Position numbers and translations under genes: made by a program. DNA of 64,000 nucleotides from Amia ocellicauda. Taxonomy: Eukaryota; Chordata; Actinopteri; Amiiformes; Amiidae. Shown piece by piece: positions 1-11,936 of the stretch. The stretch is taken from assembly GCF_036373705.1 (NCBI RefSeq), contig NC_089864.1:3094501-3158500 (forward strand), in the 5' to 3' direction. Below the pieces are notes generated by a model, which saw nothing but the letters and a program-made list of their open reading frames with translations, searched no databases and was not told the origin of the DNA. The number at the start of each line of letters is the position of its first letter. Position 1 is the first letter of the stretch.

Positions 1-43
1 ATGGTAATTCCACTGTACAAGTTTATATATATATATATATATA

Positions 44-1266
44 CACTCACCTAAAGGATTATTAGGAACACCATACTAATACTGTGTTTGACCCCCTTTC
101 GCCTTCAGAACTGCCTTAATTCTACGTGGCATTGATTCAACAAGGTGCTGAAAGCATTCTTTAGAAATGTTGGCCCATATTGATAGGATAGCATCTTGCA
201 GTTGATGGAGATTTGTGGGATGCACATCCAGGGCACGAAGCTCCCGTTCCACCACATCCCAAAGATGCTCTATTGGGTTGAGATCTGGTGACTGTGGGGG
301 CCAGTTTAGTACAGTGAACTCATTGTCATGTTCAAGAAACCAATTTGAAATGATTCGACCTTTGTGATATGGTGCATTATCCTGCTGGAAGTAGCCATCA
401 GAGGATGGGTACATGGTGGTCATAAAGGGATGGACATGGTCAGAAACAATGCTCAGGTAGGCCGTGGCATTTAAACGATGCCCAATTGGCACTAAGGGGC
501 CTAAAGTGTGCCAAGAAAACATCCCCCACACCATTACACCACCACCACCAGCCTGCACAGTGGTAACAAGGCATGATGGATCCATGTTCTCATTCTGTTT
601 ACGCCAAATTCTGACTCTACCATCTGAATGTCTCAACAGAAATCGAGACTCATCAGACCAGGCAACATTTTTCCAGTCTTCAACTGTCCAATTTTGGTGA
701 GCTTGTGCAAATTGTAGCCTCTTTTTCCTATTTGTAGTGGAGATGAGTGGTACCCGGTGGGGTCTTCTGCTGTTGTAGCCCATCCGCCTCAAGGTTGTAC
801 GTGTTGTGGCTTCACAAATGCTTTGCTGCATACCTCGGTTGTAACGAGTGGTTATTTCAGTCAAAGTTGCTCTTCTATCAGCTTGAATCAGTCGGCCCAT
901 TCTCCTCTGACCTCTAGCATCAACAAGGCATTTTCGCCCACAGGACTGCTGCATACTGGATGTTTTTCCCTTTTCACACCATTCTTTGTAAACCCTAGAA
1001 ATGGTTGTGTGCGTGAAAATCCCAGTAACAGAGCAGATTGTGAAATACTCAGACCGGCCCGTCTGGCACCAACAACCATACCACGCTCAAAATTGCTTAA
1101 ATCACCTTTCTTTCCCATTCAGACATTCAGTTTGGAGTTCAGGAGATTGTCTTGACCAGGACCACACCCCTAAATGCATTGAAGCAACTGCCATGTGATT
1201 GGTTGGTTAGATAATTGCATTAATGAGAAATTGAACAGGTGTTCCTAATAATCCTTTAGGTGAGTG
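44..1266 (-). mobile_element. Tc1/mariner (DD36E-type) element, decayed copy
   Basis: Terminal inverted repeats of about 29 bp (one end reads CACTCACCTAAAGGATTATT) bound the element, which sits in a (TA)n run as expected for TA-targeting Tc1/mariner. A minus-strand transposase runs from about 1118 to 76. Its first part (MGKKGDLSNFERGMVVG...) and the rest are in different frames: compared with the intact copy at 38283-39503, a 2-bp TG insertion near 1010 shifts the frame inside the helix-turn-helix region. The catalytic motifs WSDES, QQDN and LNPIEHLW are still readable. The spacing between the second D and the E is 36 residues, which is not the usual DD34E. The element has no evident host role. 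Confidence 0.93.
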
Positions 1267-1387
1267 TATATATATATATATATATATATTTTTTAATTTT
1301 TAAAAAAAAATGAAAGAGGGGTAACGAGAGAGAGAGAGAGGGGGCCCGTGGGGTGGCCAAGCTTCATGGCGGGGTGCCGTGACCCCC

Positions 1388-1940
1388 CTACCCCCCTAGA
1401 ATCGGCCCGGGTGCGTGTGTCCCTGCTGATCTGGAAAAGCTCCTCTGGTTTGATGTAGTCGATGCCTTTCATGATTTTGAAGACTTGGATCAAGTCCCCA
1501 CGTAGTCTCCTCTGTTCCAGGGTGAAAAGGTTCAGGTCCTCAGTCTCTCAGTAGGACTTTCCCTTCAGACCTGGAATAAGTCTGGTTGCTCTCCTCTGAA
1601 CTGCCTCTAGAGCAGCGATATCTTTCTTGAAGTGTGGAGCCCAGAACTGTCCACAGTATCCAGATGAGCTCTAACTAGCGCATTGTACAGTCTGAACATC
1701 ACTGCCCTTGTTCTCAATTCTACACTTTTGACAATATACCCTAACATCCTGTTTGTCTTTTTTATTGCTTCCCCACATTGTGTGGATGGAGAAAGTGAGG
1801 AGTCCACGTAGACTCCTAGCTCTTTCTCATGCGTTACTTAATCTAGTTCTATTCGTCCCATAGTGTAGTTATAGTGGACATTTTTGTTACCTGTATGTAT
1901 TACCTTGCACTTGTCACCATTGAATTTCATTAGCCGCAGG
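1388..1940 (-). repeat. CR1-like LINE 3' fragment
   Basis: Minus-strand translation gives the C-terminal part of a non-LTR reverse transcriptase, in broken frames: CGEAIKKTNRMLGYIVKSVE, then [20 protein letters not shown] and ISRDTRTR. This resembles the end of CR1-family ORF2. The same sequence recurs at 60170-60690 (minus) and, 5'-truncated, at 41300-41630 (plus). This copy lacks the 3' tail carried by the other two. I infer the CR1 clade from the protein tail and not from a search. Confidence 0.7.
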
Positions 1941-1949
1941 AGCTTGGGA

Positions 1950-4900
1950 AACAAAGCAACAAAAACGAAAACAAAGCTCTGCAATCTTACCCTCATACAC
2001 GGAATTGCTCATGGAGAAAGACACTATTAATGCAGTGAGGTGCTTCATATCCTCTATGAGCAAAAGAGGGAATAACCTGGTACCGGATTAGGGTGGATCC
2101 TCTGTCATGCACTTCCGCAGAGCTCTTTAATCCAGGTAATCCAGAGAATGTGAAGGGGCAAAAATAGTTTTAGCAAGATTCTCGTTTGATATTTGAGATT
2201 CAATAGCATCATAATGAATGGGTAGAGTGCACCACTAACCTTATATTTTGACAGAAACATACACAGATAGACAGATACCCCTGCAGTACCTGATGCTTAT
2301 TATTCCTGTGGACATTCCTGTTACTAAATGTAATCTATACCTCAATTCTCTCTCATAGTATTAACAATGGACTGGTTTAAAATGGCCCAATTAATCAATT
2401 ACAGATTATTTCCAGCTACGTAATTTAGAGCTCAGCTGGAGCCTAGGGGATACTGCAAGACTGGGTTTGAGAAGCCCTGTTCCTTCTGTACCAGCAGTGA
2501 TGCCTGGCTGCTCCTTCACACCCATTCAGAGAAGCACAATGTAGTAAAGTAAATGTAAATAATCAAGCGCACTACAGTACATCACACAACTGCCCGAGAA
2601 CCTACAGGACACACTAGTCATGGCAACACAGGTGCTGATGGTGTGGCGAGCGGGGGCGACTACTGCTAGCAGTACTATAATAATAATACACTTCACTAAA
2701 GCTTATTATTATTCCATGAATGTGGTGTGGTATAGCGCTTACAACACAGTCAAATGTAAAATATAACAAATCATACTACAGCACATCACTTTTATACTTT
2801 CTTGTCCTGTAGAGCAGTCATTTAATAAACACAAATGCAACACAACATTTTTGGGGGGGGTCGACCATAGACCATTTGTCACTATAGACAGTCTTGACAC
2901 AAGCAGTCGAGTGAACAGCAAGGCGACTGTTCAAAGAGGAGGCTGTCAGGAGGGTAACTGAAGACTCCTCTCCTCCATCTCCATTAGTATCTGCTATGCT
3001 TACATCTAGAGACACATAGCAAAGCTTAACACAAGCATCAGGATGGACTCACTCTACTGCAGGGTCTCCAGCCCTGGTCCTTAGGAGATGCAGTACAGTA
3101 GGGATCGCCAGCCATGGTCGTGCACAAGATCTTATTTTTTTTAATCAAAATTAACATTTGTTTTCCTTAGCCAATTGCATAAAATAAACCATAAGTATTC
3201 AGTATAGCTTTCCCTCTCACTGCCCTGCCTGCCCTCAGTGCATTATGGGTAGTATTGTGCATCACCCTTAACCTCAAGACCCTTTGAGGTGGGGATCCAA
3301 GTGGAAGCTGAATTGCTCGTTTGCCCCTGAGCACAGGACTGTGCTCATGCCTGGAGGTGTGGCGGCTGCCTACAAGACCTGCATGTCTCTCTACAGGAAC
3401 AAGGGTGAGCAGCACTACTGCAGTGCCTCCGCAATCCTGCCCCACCGACCCCCCATTATCACCAACACACACACCAGTGAAGTGCCAATGAACAGAGCCA
3501 GAGCAACCAACTTGTGTATTATTACTTATCTTTTTTTTTTTGCATAGATCTTATATATATATATATATATATGGATGTATATTTTTAAGTGTTGATTTCT
3601 TCCTGGTGTAAAACAAGCATTTAGATGTCAACATTACAAACTGATTTACTTAATCCGTACATATTCACTCATCTACAATGAATAGCCCCATTGACCCAGA
3701 GACAACACCAAGCACAAAAGGGACCCCCCAACACCTCAGTGATTTGTAATTTAGTGCTGAGCTACACCTCCCTCCCTCAATCAGTAGTTTATATTACCAT
3801 CAGAGGTGGTTTGCTCTGTAGGAATACATACACCTACCTTAGTGAATTGGCCCCACTCTTGCAGTCCTGTAGTGGGAGATGTTGGGACCACAGGATGACA
3901 GTGAAGGGGTGTTATGTTATAGTGAGGGGCCCCTCACACATTTACCAACACAACACAGCCACCCACAGATAGACAACACTGAGTGCACTGATTGAGCCCA
4001 CAGAGACAGAAGCAGTCAGACATGATAATCACAGGGGCAAACAATGGCTCAGGTAAGGCTCTCCCCTCCTCCTCCCTGTCCCTCTCCTCACTGTACAGAA
4101 CGCTGCAGCTCCAGAGAGCAGGCTGCAAGAATACCGAAGTGTCCAGAGGAAATAAACACACACAAAACAACCATGATAATAATAATATAGGCATGTATTT
4201 AAGGTTATATTAATCTGGAAACAGGGTGAGAAAAGGTATGAGATGTGAACTGTGATGGAGGGAGGGGAAGGCACAGAGAGAGAGAGAGCACATTGTAAAG
4301 AAGTAGGAGGGAAGATGGAAAAGTGGGCAGAGAGAGAGACAGGAGACCTGGAAAGGGAGAGAAAATAAGAGGGCAACAAAGAGCGGGGGAGTTTGGGAGA
4401 CAGATGGAAAGGTAGAGGGTGGTGTGTGTCTGTGTAATGTAGTGTGTACAAAGACAGTGTTATCAAACTCAAAAATCCCACTGAGTACCGTTCAAACAAG
4501 GGAAACAAAAATTAAAACACAAATAAATCTCCTTAAAAAAAAACAAGATATTGATAGTGATTGGCCCAGTACAAGTCCATAAACAATACAATCCACACAG
4601 TCTCTCCACTCCAGAGAGAGAGAGAGGGACGTGAAGTCTCTGCAGTGTCCCAGTCCAGGTCATTATAGTCAGTTTCCCTCTTAGAAGCAGCTGGACTGTG
4701 ACATCTATCCACTGTGGAGTAAAGATATTTGGCACGCACACACACACACACACATACATACACGCAACCAGGACTGTGAGGAACACGATCCCCTCACACA
4801 TCATATGGACTCTCAATACGGATGCTGTGTCCCATGATCTTCCACACGTCCCATGTTCTTCAGCACACCGTTTTCACCACCCAGCAGGCCTGGAGCCGGG

Positions 4901-7060
4901 GCAGCTGGCGTTGTTTCCCAGTGCACCCAGCAGCAGCGTAGGAGGAACTGGGAGGGGAATCGGTAGTGCCAGCATACAGAGAAACAGCTTCCACTTGAAC
5001 ATGTGCATCCTGGTTAAAACCCCACACTGAGACTCTGCAGTTGTCATTGTCACCAGAGAGCCGGCAGGGACAGCCTGCACACACCGGGGTTCTCCGCAGA
5101 GAGTGCGCCCGACTCTCAGCCTGCATCCATATGAACAGTGCGTCCTGGCAGGGGACTCCACACCCCTACCACTCTTTGTGGAAAGGGCGTATCAGTTCTA
5201 TTCCTCATATTTTTTGAGCATCAGAAGACAAAATCTTTCACCTGGATTAACATGGAAGGTACGTTTGGCACTTAAAGAAAAAAAAAGAACAAACCAAAAC
5301 AAATATATATAAATATATATGAATCCAGGCATCAGCCATCAATGCGCTCGAATCGGCAGATTACTCTCTGAAGACTAAGCATTGTCTGTGCAAAATGAGG
5401 AACAGTATTATTATTATTAGTCAATGTAGTAACAGTTGATATTAGTGACGATAGTGGTGGAAAATATGGTAGCATTTCTCATTCAATGTCTCACAATTTC
5501 AGAGGTACAGTGTCAAGATCCAGGAACAGGAGTCACAAACGTTCTTGGAGACAGACAATCGCAGATCCACGGGGCTGAAGGCTCCGGCTCCGGGGGAGTG
5601 GGGGGTCACAGGCTCTGGTCAGGAGTTGGGGTGGGGGGCTTCTCTTCAAGTGGTTTCTTTCTGCACCTGTGAGGGAGAGGACAGAGAGACTCTAACACAG
5701 CCGATAGACCGATTGTGTGACAAGTGAGGGACGTGAGACACCGATGCACTGGCTGACACTAACTGACACAGAGGCCTAGACTGAATTAAAACGTTTGCCC
5801 TACCCATTTACCTTGCCTGTCCCCTTTTGTGTTGAAAGTGTGTTGTCTGTAGAGAGGACAGTTTCTGCTTGTAAACAAACTCTCTCTCAGGTCTGTGCTA
5901 GATCTTTAGGCAAAACAGCCCTGGCTAGCATGCAAATACTCCCCCCTGCCTCACTCCTCTCACACACCAGGCAACTAGACTGGAGTCACAAGACTGTCCT
6001 TCACACTGCGCTCTTCTCCCTTCTACCTTGTTCTCTCTCCTCCCTCCCTCTCTCTCAGGCCAGGTGCAGTGTTAGCATTCTGTCACGCCCTGCCAGTCTG
6101 TGTGAACGCCTCTCTCTCTTTCTAGTGTCACCAAGTCTCCAGTCATTCAGTATTTGCATCAGTACTAACCCTCCCTCTCCCTCCCTTTCAGTGTAGTGTA
6201 ACACCCCACCAGTGCAGTGCCAATCCACTGTAACATCCTGTCCGTCAGTCAGTCAGTCAGTGTGTACCAACTCCTCAGCGCACTGTTAACTTACACAGAA
6301 GCGTCCGATCCATCCCCCTTTCCTGCAGACTGCAGTGTTTTTTAAACCCAGCCATGTCCAACTGTCCGGTGCACAGAGAAACCTCAACTGACTCCCACAC
6401 ACACTTCCTCTTACTTCAGTCTGGACGGGCGTCTCACTACGCTGCTTTACAGAGACACTTTAAAAAAAAACAGCCTTTTCTTCTCGGCTGTTTCATGGTG
6501 CTCCCAGGATTATACAGCGTGTTTGCTTTGGTTTTTCCACTTAGTCACCCTGGCAGACCTCATTGCTGGCTGCTGAGCTCAATGCTACTGGAATCAGGTA
6601 TTAGAAATAAATTCCTGATCCAGACTGAGCTTCTCTACTGGGCAATACTGCATTCCAGAGCTCTGATTAGGCCGGGAGTGTTGGGGAGTGGTTATTAATT
6701 AATTTCACTATGGCTGTCCAGCCCTGGTCCTGCAGAGAAGTATTTATAAAAGTATATACACAGAAATGTTTCCCCTCAAGAGTTCCCGTCACTGAATAAG
6801 TGTAGTGGCCTGTATTGGACTGGAATGATTAATCATAAACAAAAAATAGTGTTCCCAGTGTTTAGAGTAGCTGCCCAGTTTAGGATCAGGACCAGTGTTG
6901 GAGGCTCCTAAACTGGACCGAGTTTCTCTACATCTCCACTCACCCCTGAGGTCAGTTCAGCGGGGCAGAATATAGTTTAAAACAATTAAACCAACCACTG
7001 GGTCTGGATTAACAACAAACCAGCAGTTGCAGTCCCATCTGTCCCATCCATCAGTACAAG
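1950..7060. other. No recognised gene; simple repeats and exon-like fragments
   Basis: About 5 kb without a gene I can name. It holds purine- and CT-rich simple sequence around 4.26-4.40 and 6.02-6.19 kb, an (AC)n run near 4735-4760 and (TA)n near 3551-3570. A plus-strand open stretch at 3284-3395 and a cysteine-rich minus-strand stretch at 4870-5161 look slightly exon-like and are discussed as findings. No splice-consistent multi-exon gene could be built. In mammals the neighbours of C6orf47 are GPANK1, CSNK2B, LY6G5B/C and APOM. I did not recognise any of them here. Confidence 0.5.
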
Positions 7061-7186
7061 GGCCCAGTGCCTCCTGAAATAGATCCGACAGCCGCGCATT
7101 CTCTTGCACACTCCCCCACGGCTGAGCAACATAAAAACGTGACTCACCTAAACACCCTTTCAGGACGACAGCTCTCCTTTGGTCTG

Positions 7187-8185
7187 TTACTTCCTCTTCG
7201 TCATCTCTCTCTCCCCGCTCTCCCGTTCCTCTCCCTCCTCAGCCACCAGCTCCCCTTCTCCTTCTCCCAGCGGCGCCTCTCTCTGCTCCCGCTCCCCCTC
7301 CTCTGCGTCGGCCTCCCCCAGCAGTACGCTCTGCCTGAGGCTCACAGAGATCACCAGGCCCTGCAGGATGCCATAGACCAGGGCGAACTGGGGCAGGTAG
7401 GCCTGGATGAGCCACAGGAAGCCAGCCATTCCCGCGGAGGACACGAAGAACAGCGCCATCCCATGGAGCCACAGCTTCACCGCGCCCTGCACGCCCAGCA
7501 CGTCCAGCACCACACGGACGGGGGTGGAGGTGGCCCACAGGAAGCCCACCACGAAGAGATCGAAGAGGTGGCGCAAGAAGTTGAAGCAGATGTCGTAGTG
7601 ATGGGGCAGGACCGCACAGCCCTCCCAGGTCTGGTACAGGCTCTGGAGCAGCGCCCAGGACGAGGAGGAGGTGGAGGTGGAGGTGGTGGGTGAAGGAGGC
7701 ATGGTCGTGAAGGCCAGAGTGGGCCCCAATGAAGCCTCCACGTTTCCTGCAGCGCTCCCCGATTTGGTCACCTCCTGCTTGGGCCAGAGTCGCAGCCAGC
7801 CTGGGGGAGAGGGGACAACTTTCCACCACCACCTCCTCTCCAGGGCGCTCTTGGTCACTTCTTCCGCCTCAACTTGTTCTACTGTCCTCCACTCCATGGC
7901 GTCCTCCCCCTCCTCCTTTAACTCTCTCTCCCTCTCAGTGTCCATCTCCCATCCTGGGACCTCTTTCTTTCTCCTCCACCACCAGCCCCCCAATCCCCAA
8001 CCCCATCCCCAGTTCCAACCACCCTGCTTCAGCTCCATCCTGCTCCTCTCCTCCTCCTCTTTTTTCTTCATCTCCCATTCCTCCACCTCCTCTCCATCGC
8101 TGTCCTTCGCACTCTGCTTCTCCCTCCAAGGGCGGTAGGAGAAAGCGGGTGCCAGCCACCCCCACACTCGGCCCACTCCTGGCAT
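7187..8185 (-). CDS. C6orf47: C6orf47 (G4) homologue, single coding exon
   Basis: A 332-residue uninterrupted ORF. The C-terminal half (residues about 197-285) aligns with human C6orf47, an uncharacterised MHC class III protein. Shared features are a block with LDVLGVQGAVKLWLHGM (human LDTLGLRGPLGLWLHGL) and YGILQGLVISVSLRQ (human FGLLQALVLAVSLRE). The start MPGVGRVWGWLAP parallels the human RRLGGWLPRPW and supports the ATG at 8185. Three hydrophobic stretches at about 200-219, 238-259 and 263-283 suggest membrane association. The N-terminal half is low-complexity: acidic and glutamate-rich, then an odd tryptophan/glycine run (residues 55-70) and a serine/threonine tract (165-176). The tail is acidic. 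An intronless coding region matches the human gene. Its biochemical role is unknown in any species. Identity rests on remembered human sequence and on MHC context. Confidence 0.88.
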   Translation of the reverse strand: MPGVGRVWGWLAPAFSYRPWREKQSAKDSDGEEVEEWEMKKKEEEERSRMELKQGGWNWGWGWGLGGWWWRRKKEVPGWEMDTERERELKEEGEDAMEWRTVEQVEAEEVTKSALERRWWWKVVPSPPGWLRLWPKQEVTKSGSAAGNVEASLGPTLAFTTMPPSPTTSTSTSSSSWALLQSLYQTWEGCAVLPHHYDICFNFLRHLFDLFVVGFLWATSTPVRVVLDVLGVQGAVKLWLHGMALFFVSSAGMAGFLWLIQAYLPQFALVYGILQGLVISVSLRQSVLLGEADAEEGEREQREAPLGEGEGELVAEEGEERESGEREMTKRK

Positions 8186-8249
8186 CCCTCTGACCTTCTC
8201 CCTGAAGCTTTTGGGTCACAAAGTTTTTGGATTTCTGGTCCAAAACACC

Positions 8250-9500
8250 TGCTTGTCTTTGCCTTTTGAGTTCAGACTAGATTCTTGCTACAGTACGTTA
8301 GTGTTTTGGACAAATGTTCACTTACAGTAACACAGCAACACTAAATCTGACTTTACTTTGGCTCTAATGTAAATTTGACAAGAAGGACTTGTCTTACAGG
8401 CTTTTCTATACAAGTACCAGTGTTACTAGGTATACAGATCAGTGACACTGACTGACAGCGAGTGGTTTGTTTTCAATGTCAAGCCTTTAAAGAGATACAG
8501 GGCTCTTAAATCAAGTTCAATTCACTGTGCTTACAAAAACACATTACCAGTCATTTTCCCTGCTATATTTTCACAGCAGTTGTGTACCAGTCCTGATGTT
8601 TCTGCAACAGCAGTATTCAAATATCATACCTTTGGCTCAGAAACGTTTCTTTTGTTTTCCTGGTATTGTGCTTTAAAAAGGGAGACGGTGCAGGCTAACA
8701 AATGGCGGCTTCTTGTTCACATGTACTTATCAAAGCAACTCTCACGCCCAAGAGCCGGTAGTGTTATTTTCTTTGTTACGTAGTTAAAAAACAAACTAAG
8801 ATAACAAAAAAAGTACCGTCACTTCAGAGGGTTTCACATGTTGTGTGTGTGTTTCAGTAGGTGTAAACAAGAACAGCTAATCTATGAGTCAAGATTTTAC
8901 GTTAATAAACTGTATCAGAGATTATATGATAGATTATATAAAACACTCAATAGCTGTGTCCTCCTAAATATATTTTTTCAAATAGTTTCAGCTTTTGTGC
9001 AGGCGTATAATCAAACACTGATTAGAGACGACCTTCTCTTTCTCTTAATTAAACCGGTGGCTGCTGGTGACGTCACTGTTTTCGCTCCGGGTGGACTGAC
9101 GGTGGGAACCGAACAGAAGTCACTCCTGACCCGGAGTGGGTTTCTTTTCAATTATTTTGGAGCCTCTTCGGATTTCCCTCACTTTAAGTGTAAGACCGCC
9201 CACCCCGTAAACACAGGGACGTGTCATTAATTTGGGTTCAATATGAGCTCAAAAGCTGGATAATCCTGTAATACTTGTGTGTCTCAGTGTAGTGGGAGAG
9301 AGATCAGGTTGGTTTTAAGTGAAAACGCCCCACCTGGGGGTGCTCTCTCGCCTGAGGTGGTGTTGACCGACCCCTCTCTCCTGTCAGACACAAGACAAGA
9401 CTTTCTTAATCCGCCTCGTCTTCCTCTGTGCGTCTCAGTCAAGCAGCCGTGTTGTTTACGTGGAAAACGCCACTGAACAAAGTGCAATTACAACAAATAC
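8250..9500. other. Intergenic or 5' flank of C6orf47, nothing recognised
   Basis: AT-rich to neutral sequence upstream of C6orf47 (minus strand). No coding signal or repeat family was recognised. It may contain a 5' intron of C6orf47. Confidence 0.4.
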
Positions 9501-10080
9501 ATCAATGCCGAGAAAACGTCGCTTTTCGTTTAGGTGTCCTTTGTCTCCAGGGGGGAAAAAAAGTTTTCACAAGTCAAACAACCCCCGCGTGTAATGCGTG
9601 AGAGCCGTGCGGGGGATGCGCTCCGTCGGTCGGTCGGTCCCTGGCGGTTCACAGGCGCTCTCTCCCGGTCTCTCAGCGCCGTCCCCTCGCATCCGCCATC
9701 GGAAGAGAAATAATGAAAAGATACGGTAAACGAAGTTGCACAGCGAGACGGACGGTGTCTAAGCCCCGCTCCGCCGCTCGCCTCCCCCGGGATCAGTCCA
9801 CCTCGGCGGCCGCGCTGCGCAGCTGCACGGTTTAATAAAGTCAGGCTCCTGTAACCTCTGTACTTTTCCACGGCAGCGGGCCGGCTCTTCTGCTGGCTCT
9901 CCTCCCCTCCCCTCCTCTCCTCTCGCTCGTCGTTCTCACTCCTCTTGTCTTCCTCTCTCTCCTCGGGAGCGAGCGCTGCACCGGAAACAGCTGTTGGAAA
10001 TTCAGCGCTTCCACAACTACGGGAAGCCGGAAGGACCGACCGAGCTTTTGTTTCGCATGTGTCGGCCATGGAGTTTGGCA
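9500..10080 (-). promoter_or_regulatory. CpG-rich promoter-like block upstream of C6orf47
   Basis: A sharp rise in GC and CpG compared with both sides, with repeated CGGTCGGTCGGT-type motifs near 9627 and dense CpGs to about 10060. It lies about 1.3 kb upstream of the C6orf47 start codon, on the correct side for a CpG-island promoter with a non-coding first exon. The short ORFs inside it look like shadows of high GC. Assignment to C6orf47 is inference. Confidence 0.45.
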
Positions 10081-10089
10081 CTGTCCTTC

Positions 10090-11150
10090 AGCGATCATGG
10101 ATTTATATATAGGCATACAACTAGTTAGATTCACTCGTAAACAATATCTATTGACGATTTCAGGGAGTTAATGGCGTAGCATTTCACTCTACAGCATAAG
10201 CTTCCTTGCCGAATTCATTACACGGAGAGGATGACCGATGCTTTGAGTGGATCACATATGCAAAGTGTGTAATCAGTAATTTTGAGCCTATTTGGATGGT
10301 GCATTTTAAACCCCAATCTCTGCCACGTCTCCAGGACCAGAGCTGTAGACCCTTAGCCCAGGCGGTGTGCAAGAATCACTAGGGTACCCTGCACAGACAA
10401 CTTGCAAGTGGAAGAGAGCAGACTTGGAAGGGAAGGGTTGGCAGACCATGTTCCTGCAGAGGTACAAGCCTGCAAGTTGTGCAGGTCTTTTACAGTGGGT
10501 CACTTTACCCTAAACCACATCTCAATGGAACAATTCCAGGACTTGGCTTTGCTGGCCACACCTGTGTTGTGGCTCAGCCCCACCCCAAGCACGAATGCAA
10601 AGTGTGCCAAACCACAGCAGTGACTCATGACAGGTTTTAAAGAGGGGGGAGGAAGCAATTTGTGGACCTAGGCAGTCAAAGATTTGGGATTGAACAGGCT
10701 CTGCGTTCAGTCAGGAATTGTACACCAGGGGAGGACAGCAGCACATTGAAGACCAGCTGTAGCAAGATCAGGCACTCCCTACTCCAGAACCATTTTGGTT
10801 TGATTTTTAAAACAAGCACATGCTTGCAAAATCACATTGAACAGTCCAGATGTAGCTGGCATTTCCTACTTCACAAGCACAACTAAATATAACCATCTTT
10901 AAAAAGTGCAGATGCAGCACATCAAGTAGTACTTCAAAACCCAGGGCAGGATGCCAAGAGTAAGTTTTTAAACAAGTTAAACACCTAGTGGTAACCATGA
11001 TGAACTGCCGTCAGTCTGCAAACTTCAGAGCCCAGGAAGCCATGACCAGATTTTGGGCTTGAGTTCAATCCTTAAAAACAGTCAGGCCTAGATGGAGCTC
11101 ACCATTTGAGAGGCTCCATTGACACTGCAAAAGTTACAAATTGACATACA
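10090..11150. other. Gene-free spacer between C6orf47 and SNHG32
   Basis: No ORF with recognisable similarity, no TIR element and no simple repeat of note. Confidence 0.4.
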
Positions 11151-11466
11151 AGACATGTTCAATTAAGTTTTTATTAAAAATACATCAGTTTCCAGTTAGT
11201 CTTCCCACTTCCAAAGCACTTCTCACTCAGTAAGGCCAGGTCAGTCCCTGTAGACGAGAGGGGGGGAAAAAAAAAAAAAAAAAAAACTGCATTAGTGAAA
11301 GCAGCTGCCAACCCTTCTACCTGCAGGAAAAGGTAGAATTCCACAGATGGCAGTCGGACTGGGAAAGATGGCAAATCCATAGAAAATTTAAGTCCATCCG
11401 TCCCCCCTACACAGCAGGTGAAGCCCAGATCTGGCAGGAGGGGCGACGACCTGCGAGTTTGACAGG

Positions 11467-11538
11467 AGGGTCTCAGTGCGCTGCGAGAGTAACTTCACAG
11501 TAAACTCAGTGAACCATAACAAGCAATCATCATTGACG
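11467..11538 (-). ncRNA. C/D-box snoRNA in SNHG32 intron 5, possibly SNORD48-related
   Basis: On the minus strand there is a box C (TGATGA, 11532-11527), a D' CTGA (about 11509-11506) and a box D CTGA (11476-11473). The 8 nt CGCAGCGC sit one base before box D. I recall the same placement in human SNORD48, the other RNA hosted by SNHG32, but the rest of this RNA does not match my memory of SNORD48. The terminal stem is short (GTC/GAC). The C/D assignment is good and the SNORD48 identity is tentative. Confidence 0.6.
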
Positions 11539-11936
11539 CCTCCCAACTGAACCCACTGCACCACTAAGGCAGAAGTGTCAATCCAGTTTCTCAACTATCC
11601 AGTCAAGCAGGTTTTCACAGGCAATTTACCAACTGAATAAATTCATGGATTAACAGATCAAACCCTGCAGTCAGGAGCGGCCCTGGAGAAATGCTGCATA
11701 GTTTTGAAGACCACTGAACCAGAATAAAAATTACCTGGACAGTCACTCCAGAACAGGAGCTGGGACACAGAGTCAGTCGGAGTTCTTGGCTACTGAAGCC
11801 ATGCAGGGATCATTCTGCCAGGTTCCTCATCTGCACAGACCTGTTCCCAAACGCTAGAGGAGAGAAAGAGGGGGCATTAGAGCATGTATACCTGCCCTGA
11901 TGTTTAGTGGCAGTGCCCTGTTGTGGCTACTTCAGG

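Noticed and set aside
5590-5670. Minus-strand exon-like CRKKPLEEKPPTPTPDQSL with acceptor and stop
   Set aside because: It has a plausible acceptor, but no upstream coding exon exists on the minus strand between 5.7 and 7.1 kb. Probably chance.
6354-6698. Plus-strand ORF of 114 codons
   Set aside because: No domain, no splice logic and no family resemblance. Sequence composition is ordinary for non-coding DNA.
7067-7693. Plus-strand ORF of 208 codons with poly-Gly end
   Set aside because: It is the antisense of C6orf47 in a GC-rich region and shows no protein family features.
9530-10134. Overlapping minus-strand ORFs in the CpG-rich block
   Set aside because: High GC leaves frames open by chance. 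The translations are arginine/glutamate-rich without domains.
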